Shown in pieces: positions 43,534 to 51,276 of a DNA stretch of 64,000 nucleotides (position 1 is its first letter; each line of letters starts with the position of its first letter). The notes beneath the pieces are model-generated. The model saw nothing but the letters and a program-made list of their open reading frames with translations. It had not been told where the DNA came from and made no database searches. Made by a program: the position numbers and the translations under genes. Source of the stretch: a virus; IMG/VR virus record IMGVR_UViG_3300028822_000274, positions 39,714 to 103,713 of that record; one strand, given 5' to 3'.

Positions 43534-43836
43534 ATGTCGCTTACCTACAAAGAGGAACTGATTGAGACAAATTCTGGCATAGAACTTAAAGTCGCTTCTA
43601 GGACTGAAGCGGCAAAAGCTGCCGGAGCGATTGTCAAAAATTTCAGTGAAGGTCGCAAAGTCACACTGATTGCCATGGGTGCAGGAGCAGTCAACCAGGC
43701 AGTGAAAGCGATCTGTATTGCCAGGGGTATGGCAGCTCCTCACGGGCACAACCTTGCGACCATACCTGCTTTTGTCGACGAGATGGTCGACGGAGTAAGC
43801 AAGACAGCCATACGGTTTATCATTTTCAATAGATAG
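43534..43836 (+). CDS. SpoVS-like protein
   Basis: This 100-aa protein matches Stage V sporulation protein S (Alba-like fold) over nearly its whole length: ELKVASRTEAAKAAGAIVKN, VTLIAMGAGAVNQAVKAICI, ARGMAAPHG and LATIPAFVDEMVDG. In Bacillus SpoVS affects septation and spore coat; the fold suggests nucleic-acid binding. A phage copy beside RuvC and the 7-deazaguanine genes is unusual. It may bind DNA or RNA, but its role here is unknown. Ribosome site AGGAG precedes the ATG. Confidence 0.85.
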   Translation: MSLTYKEELIETNSGIELKVASRTEAAKAAGAIVKNFSEGRKVTLIAMGAGAVNQAVKAICIARGMAAPHGHNLATIPAFVDEMVDGVSKTAIRFIIFNR

Positions 43837-43847
43837 TAAGGTGAACC

Positions 43848-44258
43848 ATGCATACCATCGGTGTTTCAGTTGAGTTTGACTCAGCTCACAGGTTATTTCC
43901 GTATGAAGGCAAATGCTCAAACATTCATGGACATAGATATAAATTAGAAGTGGCATTCGTAGGAGACACCTCTTCTAATGCAATGGTTATTGATTTTGGT
44001 GTCGTGAAAGATGGCCTTAAAAGAATAATTGAAGAAAAATTGGACCACAAGCTGATCCTCAGTATTGCAGATCCAATAAAAGATGCGCTAGCAACATACG
44101 ATGTCAGCATGTTGTTGTTGCCGGATAGTCCAACAGCAGAGTCTTTGGTATCTTACATCCATCTATTACTCAGTAAAGAATTCCTGAGTTATTGGCCGGA
44201 GATAAAAATATCATACATTAGATTGTATGAAACTCCGACATGCTACGCTGAGATTTGA
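43848..44258 (+). CDS. queD: QueD, 6-carboxytetrahydropterin synthase
   Basis: This 136-aa protein has His14 (FDSAHR), Cys23 and His27/His29 (CSNIHGHRY), which are the catalytic cysteine and zinc ligands of the PTPS/QueD family, plus LDHKLIL and the C-terminal YETPTCYAEI glutamate region. QueD converts dihydroneopterin triphosphate to 6-carboxytetrahydropterin in the preQ0 pathway. FolE, QueE and QueC are encoded in the next 3 kb, so the substrate is well supported by context. Confidence 0.92.
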   Translation: MHTIGVSVEFDSAHRLFPYEGKCSNIHGHRYKLEVAFVGDTSSNAMVIDFGVVKDGLKRIIEEKLDHKLILSIADPIKDALATYDVSMLLLPDSPTAESLVSYIHLLLSKEFLSYWPEIKISYIRLYETPTCYAEI

Positions 44259-44260
44259 AT

Positions 44261-44953
44261 ATGTTCACGGTGAATGAAATATTTGCTTCAATTCAGGGTG
44301 AAGGACCGCGCATAGGCATTCCTGCTGTATTCATTCGTTTCTCAGGTTGCAATCTCAGTTGTGATTTTTGCGATACGGAGCATGAACAAAAAGAAGATCA
44401 CGATGTTGATTCCATAGTTGCGACTGCTAAACAGCTGGCAGGGTCTATGAGAGGATTGGATTGTGTTCTAACTGGGGGAGAGCCTCTTCTCCAGGTTACG
44501 GGAGCACTGTGCTCAAAGCTAAATGATGCTGGTTTCACTGTTACTTTAGAGACAAATGCTTCTGAAGAACTGACAAAAGATACTGAATCTTTGTATAGAG
44601 TTAATAATGTTATTTACAATTGTGACTATGTTGTTTCATCCCCAAAGAACTGTGATTACAGCAATTGGATATTGAGAAACTCCGATTGTCTAAAATTGAT
44701 TTTTCCGATGCTTTTTTACTCTAACGAAGGCGTATTATCTGATATGGTTTCACATATAAACATCAAAACTTTAGATTCAAACAGATTAGTACTACAACCA
44801 ATGACTGTTTTAAACGAAGACTGTTTGCTGGAAAAAGATCTGTATGAAACGATTTGCAAGTACGCTTGTGAGTTTGCGTCTGTTAGAAATGAGAATTTCA
44901 GAGAAAACTGGCGCGTAATACCACAGGCCCATGTATTCATGGGCCTAAGATGA
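44261..44953 (+). CDS. queE: QueE, 7-carboxy-7-deazaguanine synthase
   Basis: The ATG at 44261 follows the queD stop directly. The 230-aa radical SAM protein has SIQGEGPRIG and the cluster motif CNLSCDFC (Cys30, Cys34, Cys37) with LTGGEPLLQ downstream, all typical of QueE. It converts carboxytetrahydropterin to 7-carboxy-7-deazaguanine using SAM and a 4Fe-4S cluster. The pathway partners flank it. The length is normal for the family. Confidence 0.92.
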   Translation: MFTVNEIFASIQGEGPRIGIPAVFIRFSGCNLSCDFCDTEHEQKEDHDVDSIVATAKQLAGSMRGLDCVLTGGEPLLQVTGALCSKLNDAGFTVTLETNASEELTKDTESLYRVNNVIYNCDYVVSSPKNCDYSNWILRNSDCLKLIFPMLFYSNEGVLSDMVSHINIKTLDSNRLVLQPMTVLNEDCLLEKDLYETICKYACEFASVRNENFRENWRVIPQAHVFMGLR

Positions 44954-44964
44954 AGGAGTCAAAA

Positions 44965-45312
44965 ATGACAGAGTATCGCGAAGGAAACGAAGGCGTCGCC
45001 CAGCTCAGAAGCAAGAAAGAAGACCAGCCGGAAGGTGAGCAGGCTGAGAATGAAGGCAACACGCAGGAGATGCACGAAACCGCTGTCCTGTTGGTTCTGA
45101 CCTCTGATGGGAGGCTCGAAGCAGCTACCCAATTGCCCAGCATCCCGATGCGTAGGCAGGCGACTCTGAGGGACGTCAGGGATATTTGTCATGCCATGTA
45201 CAGTGATATTCAGGTTACGCTGGTAGGGAAAGCTTCTGCACATGAGTCTTCTGCGGCAATCCAGAGGACCTTGGCTCAAAGCCAGATCAAAAACATGCAA
45301 AAAAAGATCTAG
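44965..45312 (+). CDS. Conserved hypothetical phage protein
   Basis: This 115-aa protein (ATG 44965, AAGGAGTC upstream) has an acidic disordered start and a folded end: HETAVLLVLTSDGRLEAATQ, then RQATLRDVRDICHAMYSDIQ. No family function is known to me. It sits between queE and folE, which is unusual for an unrelated gene. It may simply be carried along. Confidence 0.5.
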   Translation: MTEYREGNEGVAQLRSKKEDQPEGEQAENEGNTQEMHETAVLLVLTSDGRLEAATQLPSIPMRRQATLRDVRDICHAMYSDIQVTLVGKASAHESSAAIQRTLAQSQIKNMQKKI

Positions 45313-45320
45313 AGGTAGTT

Positions 45321-45890
45321 ATGTTGTGTGAATCTGAGGTGGTTTCGTTTGGAGAAATGAAGGCTGCTGTGAGAACAATACTGAAAGGCATAGGCGAGGA
45401 CGATACGAGAGAAGGGTTGCTTGACACCCCATCGCGCGTTGCCAGGATGTACTTCGAGCTGACAAAGGGACTCAGAACGGAGCCACCTCAGATTACGGCT
45501 TTTTCCAGCGATTCAGTTGACCAGTTGGTTACTTTACTTGATGTCGATTATTCATCTCTTTGCGAACATCATCTCGTTCCTTTCTATGGTAAAGCACACA
45601 TAGGCTATCTCCCAGGAGACAAGCTCATGGGCCTCTCAAAGTTTGCACGTGTTTTGGATTGGTTTGCAGCCAGGCCTCAAATTCAAGAAAGGCTCACATC
45701 TGAAGTTGCTGACTACATAATGGAGAACCTTGAACCCGTTGGTGTTATCATTTTGATAGAAGGTACTCATACATGTATGTCGATTCGCGGCGTGAAAAAA
45801 CCAAATCATGTCACAGTGACGAGTGCAATTAGAGGTGATGTTCCAAGAGATGAGTTCTTCGACATACTAAACTCGAACAGGGATAGGTAA
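45321..45890 (+). CDS. folE: GTP cyclohydrolase I
   Basis: This 189-aa protein has the zinc and catalytic residues of GTP cyclohydrolase I: Cys81 in SSLCEHHLVPF with His83/His84, and Cys152 in THTCMSIRGV. GYLPGDKLMGLSKFARVLDW between them is diagnostic. It makes dihydroneopterin triphosphate from GTP, the first step towards preQ0. Its stop overlaps the next ATG as TAATG. Confidence 0.93.
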   Translation: MLCESEVVSFGEMKAAVRTILKGIGEDDTREGLLDTPSRVARMYFELTKGLRTEPPQITAFSSDSVDQLVTLLDVDYSSLCEHHLVPFYGKAHIGYLPGDKLMGLSKFARVLDWFAARPQIQERLTSEVADYIMENLEPVGVIILIEGTHTCMSIRGVKKPNHVTVTSAIRGDVPRDEFFDILNSNRDR

Positions 45891-46270
45891 TGAGCAAGCT
45901 CAGAATTTGTTTTGATATAGATGGAGTTATTGCTACTGGAACAATAGATGGTGTCTATTCAGATGCTGCTGGCTGGAATTTCAATAAGTGTGACCCGATA
46001 CCGGAAACAGTAGATTTGATAAAAAGGCTCAAAGATCATGGGTGCGAGATCTTTTTGAACACTGCGAGGTTTGATGAAGATAGGGGTGTGACAGAAGAAT
46101 GGCTAAAAAAGCATGCGATCCCTTATGATCGGTTGTTAATGGGTAAACCTCATGCTGATCTCTACATAGATGACAAGAATTACCCCCAACCGTTTTGCCC
46201 TACAGATGCAGCACATTTCGGTGCTATTATAGAGGAGGCGATGTCACATGCCGGTAGGAGATTCGACTAG
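45890..46270 (+). CDS. HAD-superfamily phosphatase-like protein
   Basis: This 126-aa protein shows HAD motifs: CFDIDGVI (motif I, two Asp), FLNTARF (motif II), MGKPHADLYIDDKN (Lys and Asp of motifs III/IV). It resembles small capsule-biosynthesis phosphatases. Placed between folE and queC, it could dephosphorylate a pterin or sugar intermediate of the modification pathway; the substrate is inference. It overlaps queC by 23 bases. Confidence 0.65.
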   Translation: MSKLRICFDIDGVIATGTIDGVYSDAAGWNFNKCDPIPETVDLIKRLKDHGCEIFLNTARFDEDRGVTEEWLKKHAIPYDRLLMGKPHADLYIDDKNYPQPFCPTDAAHFGAIIEEAMSHAGRRFD

Positions 46271-46979
46271 ATACCATGTTGTTTTGAACAGTGGTGGCCC
46301 GGATTCTCTGATAACTTATTTTGCTCTTTGCAGGGCTTTTCCAGGTGACATCGTTGCTTCTGTTTATTTTGACCTGGGTCACAGGTACGCTCTTGAAGAG
46401 AAGCTGGCCGCAGCAATGACAGTACCTGATACACTCATGCTTGAGCCACTTCGTGGCCTTGGCGAGTGGGAGGAAGAGGATGCACATATCCACCTCAGGA
46501 ATGTATTTCTCATTCTTGCTGCCACTAAGCTGTTCAATGAGAACACGACTATCTATCTGTCTGTCCAGAAGGATGAGATGGATATTCCTGATAGGAAGCC
46601 CTTGACTCTAGCTTCAATAAATAGCCTTCTCACTGTTTTGGGGATTGATGCTTCAGTTAAGTCTCTGTGGAACCACAAAGACAAGACAGACATGGTCAAG
46701 CAATATGTAGAAATGGGTGGGTGCAAGAAGAAGCTGTACTCTACTTGGTCCTGCTATAATCCAACTCGGATGTATAGCAACCGCAGGGTAGTTCATTGCG
46801 GTGATTGCCCGGCATGCATACGAAGACACATTGCTTTTGTTCTTGGCTCTGGCGAAGACAGAACTTTGTACAAAAATGATCCCGAAAAGAGCGATACTGC
46901 CGAAAAATATGAATACCGAGCAAAATGTGGTGTTTATAGTGAAGACAGGTGTAAAAGGATTTTGTCGGTGATCAAATGA
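46248..46979 (+). CDS. queC: QueC, preQ0 synthase-like
   Basis: This 243-aa protein has the PP-loop SGGPDS (residues 15-20) and the zinc site formed by Cys169, Cys184, Cys187 and Cys190 (HCGDCPACIRRH), as in QueC. QueC turns 7-carboxy-7-deazaguanine into preQ0 with ATP and ammonia. The middle is somewhat divergent from bacterial QueC, so a variant product such as the amide cannot be excluded. The start lies inside the HAD gene. Confidence 0.85.
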   Translation: MPVGDSTRYHVVLNSGGPDSLITYFALCRAFPGDIVASVYFDLGHRYALEEKLAAAMTVPDTLMLEPLRGLGEWEEEDAHIHLRNVFLILAATKLFNENTTIYLSVQKDEMDIPDRKPLTLASINSLLTVLGIDASVKSLWNHKDKTDMVKQYVEMGGCKKKLYSTWSCYNPTRMYSNRRVVHCGDCPACIRRHIAFVLGSGEDRTLYKNDPEKSDTAEKYEYRAKCGVYSEDRCKRILSVIK

Positions 46980-48028
46980 ACAAAATAAAGGCATTGAAAG
47001 TAGAGTGGTTGTTTACGAGAAAGTGCAACCTGAGCTGCAGTTATTGTAAAATACGAAGGAGTCCTCTGTATGCTGACGAGCTTGACACAGAAGAAGCCAA
47101 AGATGCTGTCAGCTTTATAGGATATAACTGGCCTGGTGCACCGATAGTGTTTTTTGGTGGGGAACCTACTGTACGCAATGACCTGCCTGATGTCATAAAG
47201 CACGCTGTCGAATCCAAGGTGAAGCCGATTGTTATTTCAAATTCTCTTCGTGTTTTAGAGGATGAGGAATATCGCATTCGTCTTGTTGAGTCAGGATTGA
47301 AGAATTGGTCAATCTCATATGATGGACCCGATAAGATGATCAAAGATACGGCTGTACGGAAGAAGTCATCTGCTGGATTGCGTGCCATACGAATGTTCCG
47401 AGATCAATATGGTTTTGACGATCTTGTTGCTTGCATCACTGTTAACAAATACAATATCGACTCGCTACCGAAGATAGTTGAGTTTCTATCAAAAGAAGGG
47501 ATCTGGTCCATTTGCACCCCTCTGCAGCTAGGTGGCCATGGTTATGACTATTCGAGTGGGCATGAGACAGATATGCCCTCTAAAGTTCAGGTCGAAAGAT
47601 CTTCGAGATTGCTGCGCAGAATGGCTAACAGCGGCAACTACTTGATGCACAACCGGAGTGTTTGGTTTGACGCTTGGCCTGATCACTTCATATCTCAGTC
47701 GTGGCATTGCCACGATAAAAGCATTTTGACACTCGATGCTGACGGGTTCTTGAGATATTGCGTAGATAAGCAACTGTCTTCCCCAGTGAGCCTTTTTGAT
47801 TTGATGTCAAACGAAGGGCGCGAGTCCTATCAGAATGTTCTCAAACAAGGTCCTCTGAATGGTTGTCGTGGTTGTTTCTGGGACCCAGCATTCGAGGCAA
47901 TTCTACGCGGACTGGACCCAGAAATGTCTGAGGATCAGGGGAGGTCTTCTTACCGTCATGAACTATCCGAAGAACAAATAGCACGGCTTCTTCCAGAAGC
48001 CAGAAAGATTTGGGACAATCATGGATAA
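46976..48028 (+). CDS. Radical SAM enzyme with C-terminal Cys motif
   Basis: This 350-aa protein has the radical SAM motif CNLSCSYC (Cys17, Cys21, Cys24), FFGGEPTVRND near residues 59-69, and a SPASM-like end with Cys245, Cys262, Cys297 and Cys300 (WHC, YCVDK, NGCRGC). It is not QueE, which is present separately. It overlaps queC as an ATGA and is followed by glycosyltransferases, so it probably modifies the base or a sugar of the DNA modification. No known phage 7-deazaguanine enzyme can be matched by eye. Confidence 0.8.
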   Translation: MNKIKALKVEWLFTRKCNLSCSYCKIRRSPLYADELDTEEAKDAVSFIGYNWPGAPIVFFGGEPTVRNDLPDVIKHAVESKVKPIVISNSLRVLEDEEYRIRLVESGLKNWSISYDGPDKMIKDTAVRKKSSAGLRAIRMFRDQYGFDDLVACITVNKYNIDSLPKIVEFLSKEGIWSICTPLQLGGHGYDYSSGHETDMPSKVQVERSSRLLRRMANSGNYLMHNRSVWFDAWPDHFISQSWHCHDKSILTLDADGFLRYCVDKQLSSPVSLFDLMSNEGRESYQNVLKQGPLNGCRGCFWDPAFEAILRGLDPEMSEDQGRSSYRHELSEEQIARLLPEARKIWDNHG

Positions 48029-48812
48029 GATTTCAGTAGGCATACCGACGATAGGGCGTGATGAGACTTTGCCGTCTGTTTTGAATTCTATTTCTTTCCA
48101 GAAGGATTTCGTTTCAGAGGTAGTCATCCTCGACGAGTCTGTGAAGCCGATAACCGAGAATTTTGCAGTGCGTCAGGCAATGGACTTGCTCTCTATTCTC
48201 GGTGTGGATGTCATCTACGTCAGGGACAGGAATAAACGCGGGATAGGGAATGCGCGTTATCGTCTGTGTGAAATAGCAAAAAGCGAATTCATTCTCCAGG
48301 TAGATGATGATGTTGTCTTGGATCCAGACTGCATATCTGTATTGATGGACAACGGTGATGATTTTGTCTGGGCTGTGCCGACTTGTGTTTTGGTTCCAGG
48401 TCACTTGGTGACAGACGGATATAGTGTTGACGTAGTTGACAGATATGATCCTGAGGTCATGAAATGGACTGAAAAGTATCCGTGGTTCATCCCTTATTTC
48501 AGATACCAGCAGTCGTTTTCCTGCCGGATAGATTGTGCTGGGACACAGGCAATCCTCGTTGACCGAAAAGCTGTTTTAGGGCACGCGGGGAAAATGAGAA
48601 ATTTTGGTAGACTCCCAAGGGAGGACACATATTTGACAACCATCCTTGGTCCAGGAGTTTTCTGCTCGGACGCTGTTTGCTATCACTTCGAGCACCCTGA
48701 CCAAGCTGACAGAAGCAACTGGGGATCTTCGATGTTTTATCGGATCCATGAAGTTGTAAACAAATACCCAGAAATTTTCGCAGCTATTTTTGGTGAGAAA
48801 AATGCACCTTGA
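48021..48812 (+). CDS. Family 2-like glycosyltransferase A
   Basis: This 263-aa protein has a GT-A/GT2 start (ISVGIPTIGRDETLPSVLNS), the nucleotide-sugar metal motif VDDDVVLDP, and an acceptor-side ED-type motif (LPREDTYLTTIL). It lacks membrane segments, so it acts on a soluble or DNA acceptor rather than a lipid. It overlaps the radical SAM gene by eight bases and the deacetylase by 11. Confidence 0.8.
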   Translation: MDKISVGIPTIGRDETLPSVLNSISFQKDFVSEVVILDESVKPITENFAVRQAMDLLSILGVDVIYVRDRNKRGIGNARYRLCEIAKSEFILQVDDDVVLDPDCISVLMDNGDDFVWAVPTCVLVPGHLVTDGYSVDVVDRYDPEVMKWTEKYPWFIPYFRYQQSFSCRIDCAGTQAILVDRKAVLGHAGKMRNFGRLPREDTYLTTILGPGVFCSDAVCYHFEHPDQADRSNWGSSMFYRIHEVVNKYPEIFAAIFGEKNAP

Positions 48813-49473
48813 AAAACCGATTTTTTGTTTTCACAGTGTTTGCTCTCTAGAGTCATTGCCTCCATCATCTTGCTGGCCTTCGGAGACGCATTTTGACATG
48901 TTTTCAAAGCATCTTCGTGTTGATGATGAGTGGTTTACGTCGTTCATTCAGAAAGCACAGGCTGTTTGGGGTGATTTCTCGATCACCTTTGATGACGGCT
49001 ACATGGACTGTGTGATTCCAGCGATTTTTGCTGCTTCAAAGGGCATCGATACTACGGTATTTGTTTCGTTTGACCACGTAGGAAGACAGGCACCGTTTTC
49101 GCCTTTACCTATGCTGAGGGACATTGACCTCTATCATCTCGCTGAGCATGGAGTTCGAATAGGGTCTCACGGTATGAAGCACAGGGACTGGAAGCTGTTG
49201 CCAGACAATGTCGTAAGGAAAGATATTTTCGATTCTTTCAACCAGTGTCAGACATTTGATTTCTTCAGCAAGTTGAAAACATCTTTCAGGATTGCTCCTC
49301 CACACGGGTCTTTTTACAACAATCACGTCGATATGTGTACCGAGATCGGTTTTGACAGGTTTTTAGGCGTGGATTGCCCATACACTGATGATTACGTCAG
49401 TAGTCGCGTGTTGGCTTGTGCCAGTGGTTATCGTGTAGGGGATGAGGAGTTTGTCTGGCCGTGGGGAGGTTGA
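48802..49473 (+). CDS. CE4/NodB-like polysaccharide deacetylase
   Basis: I use the ATG at 48802. The 223-aa protein has the NodB motifs: SITFDDGYMD (Asp64/Asp65), GSHGMKHRD (metal ligands His123 and His127) and FRIAPPHGSF. These bind the metal and catalytic water that remove N-acetyl groups from sugars. There is no signal peptide, so it works in the cytoplasm. It lies between two GT2 genes, which suggests that it deacetylates a GlcNAc-like sugar on the phage modification, leaving a free amine. That link is inference. Confidence 0.8.
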   Translation: MHLEKPIFCFHSVCSLESLPPSSCWPSETHFDMFSKHLRVDDEWFTSFIQKAQAVWGDFSITFDDGYMDCVIPAIFAASKGIDTTVFVSFDHVGRQAPFSPLPMLRDIDLYHLAEHGVRIGSHGMKHRDWKLLPDNVVRKDIFDSFNQCQTFDFFSKLKTSFRIAPPHGSFYNNHVDMCTEIGFDRFLGVDCPYTDDYVSSRVLACASGYRVGDEEFVWPWGG

Positions 49474-49474
49474 C

Positions 49475-50320
49475 ATGATTTTGGTTGGAATACCGACGAG
49501 AAACAGGCCGGAATATCTGGCGGCCTTGCTGTCTTCCCTGATGTTCCAGACCGAGCAGCGTTTTGATGTACTCATAGTTGATTCAGCTCAGGGATCAGAG
49601 AAGAGAGTGAAGGACTCTACGATAGCGTGCAGGTTCATTGAGGCATTGCTTGGTCTAGGCCATAGAGTTGATGTTGTAACTGACTTTGCTTTATGCGGGT
49701 TGTCAGAAGCAGCAGCTGTAAATCATATTTTGAGTGTGGCAGAATCAAAAAGGTACGATTTTGTCTACAAGGTAGATGACGACCACGTTCTAGAACCTCA
49801 TTGCCTGAGGACTCTTTCTTTATCATTGACATCGACTAATAAATATAATCCTTCATTGATAAGCGGTATGACTCCTTGGATGCACAGCATTGGACCAGGA
49901 ATGTCTTCTCCTTCTGACGATGCAAGGCATACACATGAGCTTGGACCAAACGTAACCTATCTTGAGTGCAAAGATACTGTCTTAAAAGTAGTCATAAATC
50001 ATTTCGATAGATTTGAAGAGCCAGAGATAAGGTCGACCGTTCTTGCATCCGCTGCAAACTTCATGATGAAACCAGATACAAGGATTCTTTGGTCTGATGT
50101 CAGTGGATCCTCTTTTTATTTGGACGCAATGTGGTTTTTGAGATTAAGGAATTTACTGAGTTACAGTTTGTTTTTTCATACTGGCGTTAATGCATGGCAT
50201 GTAGCCGCAGACACTGGCGGTGTCAGGACAGAAAAAGGCAACCACGAGAAAAACTCTGATATTGATTATTTCAATTTTGCTCTTCTATTTAATATGGCTC
50301 GTGGTTTTAAGGAGATATGA
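49475..50320 (+). CDS. Family 2-like glycosyltransferase B
   Basis: The ATG at 49475 is favoured, with GGGGAGG upstream. The 281-aa protein begins MILVGIPTRNRPEYLAALLS, has the metal motif KVDDDHVLEP and a long acceptor domain rich in aromatic residues (SGSSFYLDAMWFLRL). No membrane segment is seen. It is related in plan to glycosyltransferase A but not closely similar. It would use a nucleotide sugar in the cytoplasm. Confidence 0.75.
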   Translation: MILVGIPTRNRPEYLAALLSSLMFQTEQRFDVLIVDSAQGSEKRVKDSTIACRFIEALLGLGHRVDVVTDFALCGLSEAAAVNHILSVAESKRYDFVYKVDDDHVLEPHCLRTLSLSLTSTNKYNPSLISGMTPWMHSIGPGMSSPSDDARHTHELGPNVTYLECKDTVLKVVINHFDRFEEPEIRSTVLASAANFMMKPDTRILWSDVSGSSFYLDAMWFLRLRNLLSYSLFFHTGVNAWHVAADTGGVRTEKGNHEKNSDIDYFNFALLFNMARGFKEI

Positions 50321-51276
50321 TGAAGATCAATTTTTTGGCCTCTATACCTGATGAGGGTTGGGCTGTGCCATATTGTTCTGCTGTTATAGATGCATGTGAA
50401 CAATCCGGTGACTGTGAAATATACAGAACGGATGGGATGTCAGAAGCGGAAGTTTTCAGGCTGGTAATGTCAGCAAGGAAGTGTGATGTTTGGTACAGCG
50501 CAAATATACTGGACATCTGGATGAAGCCGCTTGTGATAAAATCAAACATAGAAGGATCAAAAATAGTCGTACACAATCACGGCGGAATGGAAACACATGA
50601 CATAGTATCCCTTGTCCTTGGAAACGAAGATACTCAGATGCTTCCTATAGCTGCTTCATCAAGTTTTGGTGTTCATGTTTTATTCAATACCGAGCACAAC
50701 AGGACTGCTTTTGAGGACTATTACGGCACCTGTATGGCGAATAGTCATGTCGTAGGTTTTCCTGTCAGAAGGCCTGCCAGGCAAGTCGACAAGATCAAAA
50801 GGATCCTTGTTCCAGGTAGATTTTGCGCTACAAAAAATACACATCTCGCCGCAGAGATACTTCTGCCATTTGCTGACTCTGTTGTTTTCTCGACCATGCA
50901 CACCAAGAAGTGTGATTACTGGAAAATGCTTGAGTCGCTTGGTTATGATGTTGTCACTGCAGTTGGGCAAGCTTTCGACAAATTGCTGTACGAGAGCCAG
51001 ATAGTGTTCACTGCCAGCATGTCTGATTCCTTTAATTCTTCTATTGCCGAGGCGGCCTCTTTCGGTGCCAGTGTTGTTGCTCCTGACTGGGGCCCTTTCC
51101 CAGAATACGTGAATGATGCTGGTCTTTATAATGCTTTCAGTGTCGATATGGCCAGAGGAAGGGTACGTCTTTTTTTGAGCATGGGTAAAGAGGCCCCAAA
51201 AAGTGATGTTTCGATGTTTTACAGAGACAAATTCATAGACAGAGTCAAAAAAGTATTGAGGAAGCTAGAGCCATGA
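50320..51276 (+). CDS. GT-B (family 4-like) glycosyltransferase C
   Basis: This 318-aa protein (ATG at 50317 or 50320) shows a GT-B C-terminal domain: KRILVPGRFCATKNTHLAAE, then MSDSFNSSIAEAASFGASVV followed by APDWGPFPEYV near residues 240-270. This is the EX7E-type sugar-nucleotide site. The N-terminal half contains VVHNHGGMETHD. GT4 enzymes include QTMAN, which adds mannose to queuosine in tRNA, so a 7-deazaguanine acceptor has a precedent. Confidence 0.75.
   Translation: MKINFLASIPDEGWAVPYCSAVIDACEQSGDCEIYRTDGMSEAEVFRLVMSARKCDVWYSANILDIWMKPLVIKSNIEGSKIVVHNHGGMETHDIVSLVLGNEDTQMLPIAASSSFGVHVLFNTEHNRTAFEDYYGTCMANSHVVGFPVRRPARQVDKIKRILVPGRFCATKNTHLAAEILLPFADSVVFSTMHTKKCDYWKMLESLGYDVVTAVGQAFDKLLYESQIVFTASMSDSFNSSIAEAASFGASVVAPDWGPFPEYVNDAGLYNAFSVDMARGRVRLFLSMGKEAPKSDVSMFYRDKFIDRVKKVLRKLEP

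Noticed and set aside
43339-43956. Minus-strand open frame across RuvC, SpoVS and QueD
   Set aside because: All three + strand genes have conserved motifs over this stretch; the antisense frame has none.
46976-48028. Second QueE
   Set aside because: Length, the C-terminal Cys set and the lack of the QGEG segment separate it from QueE, which is encoded at 44261.
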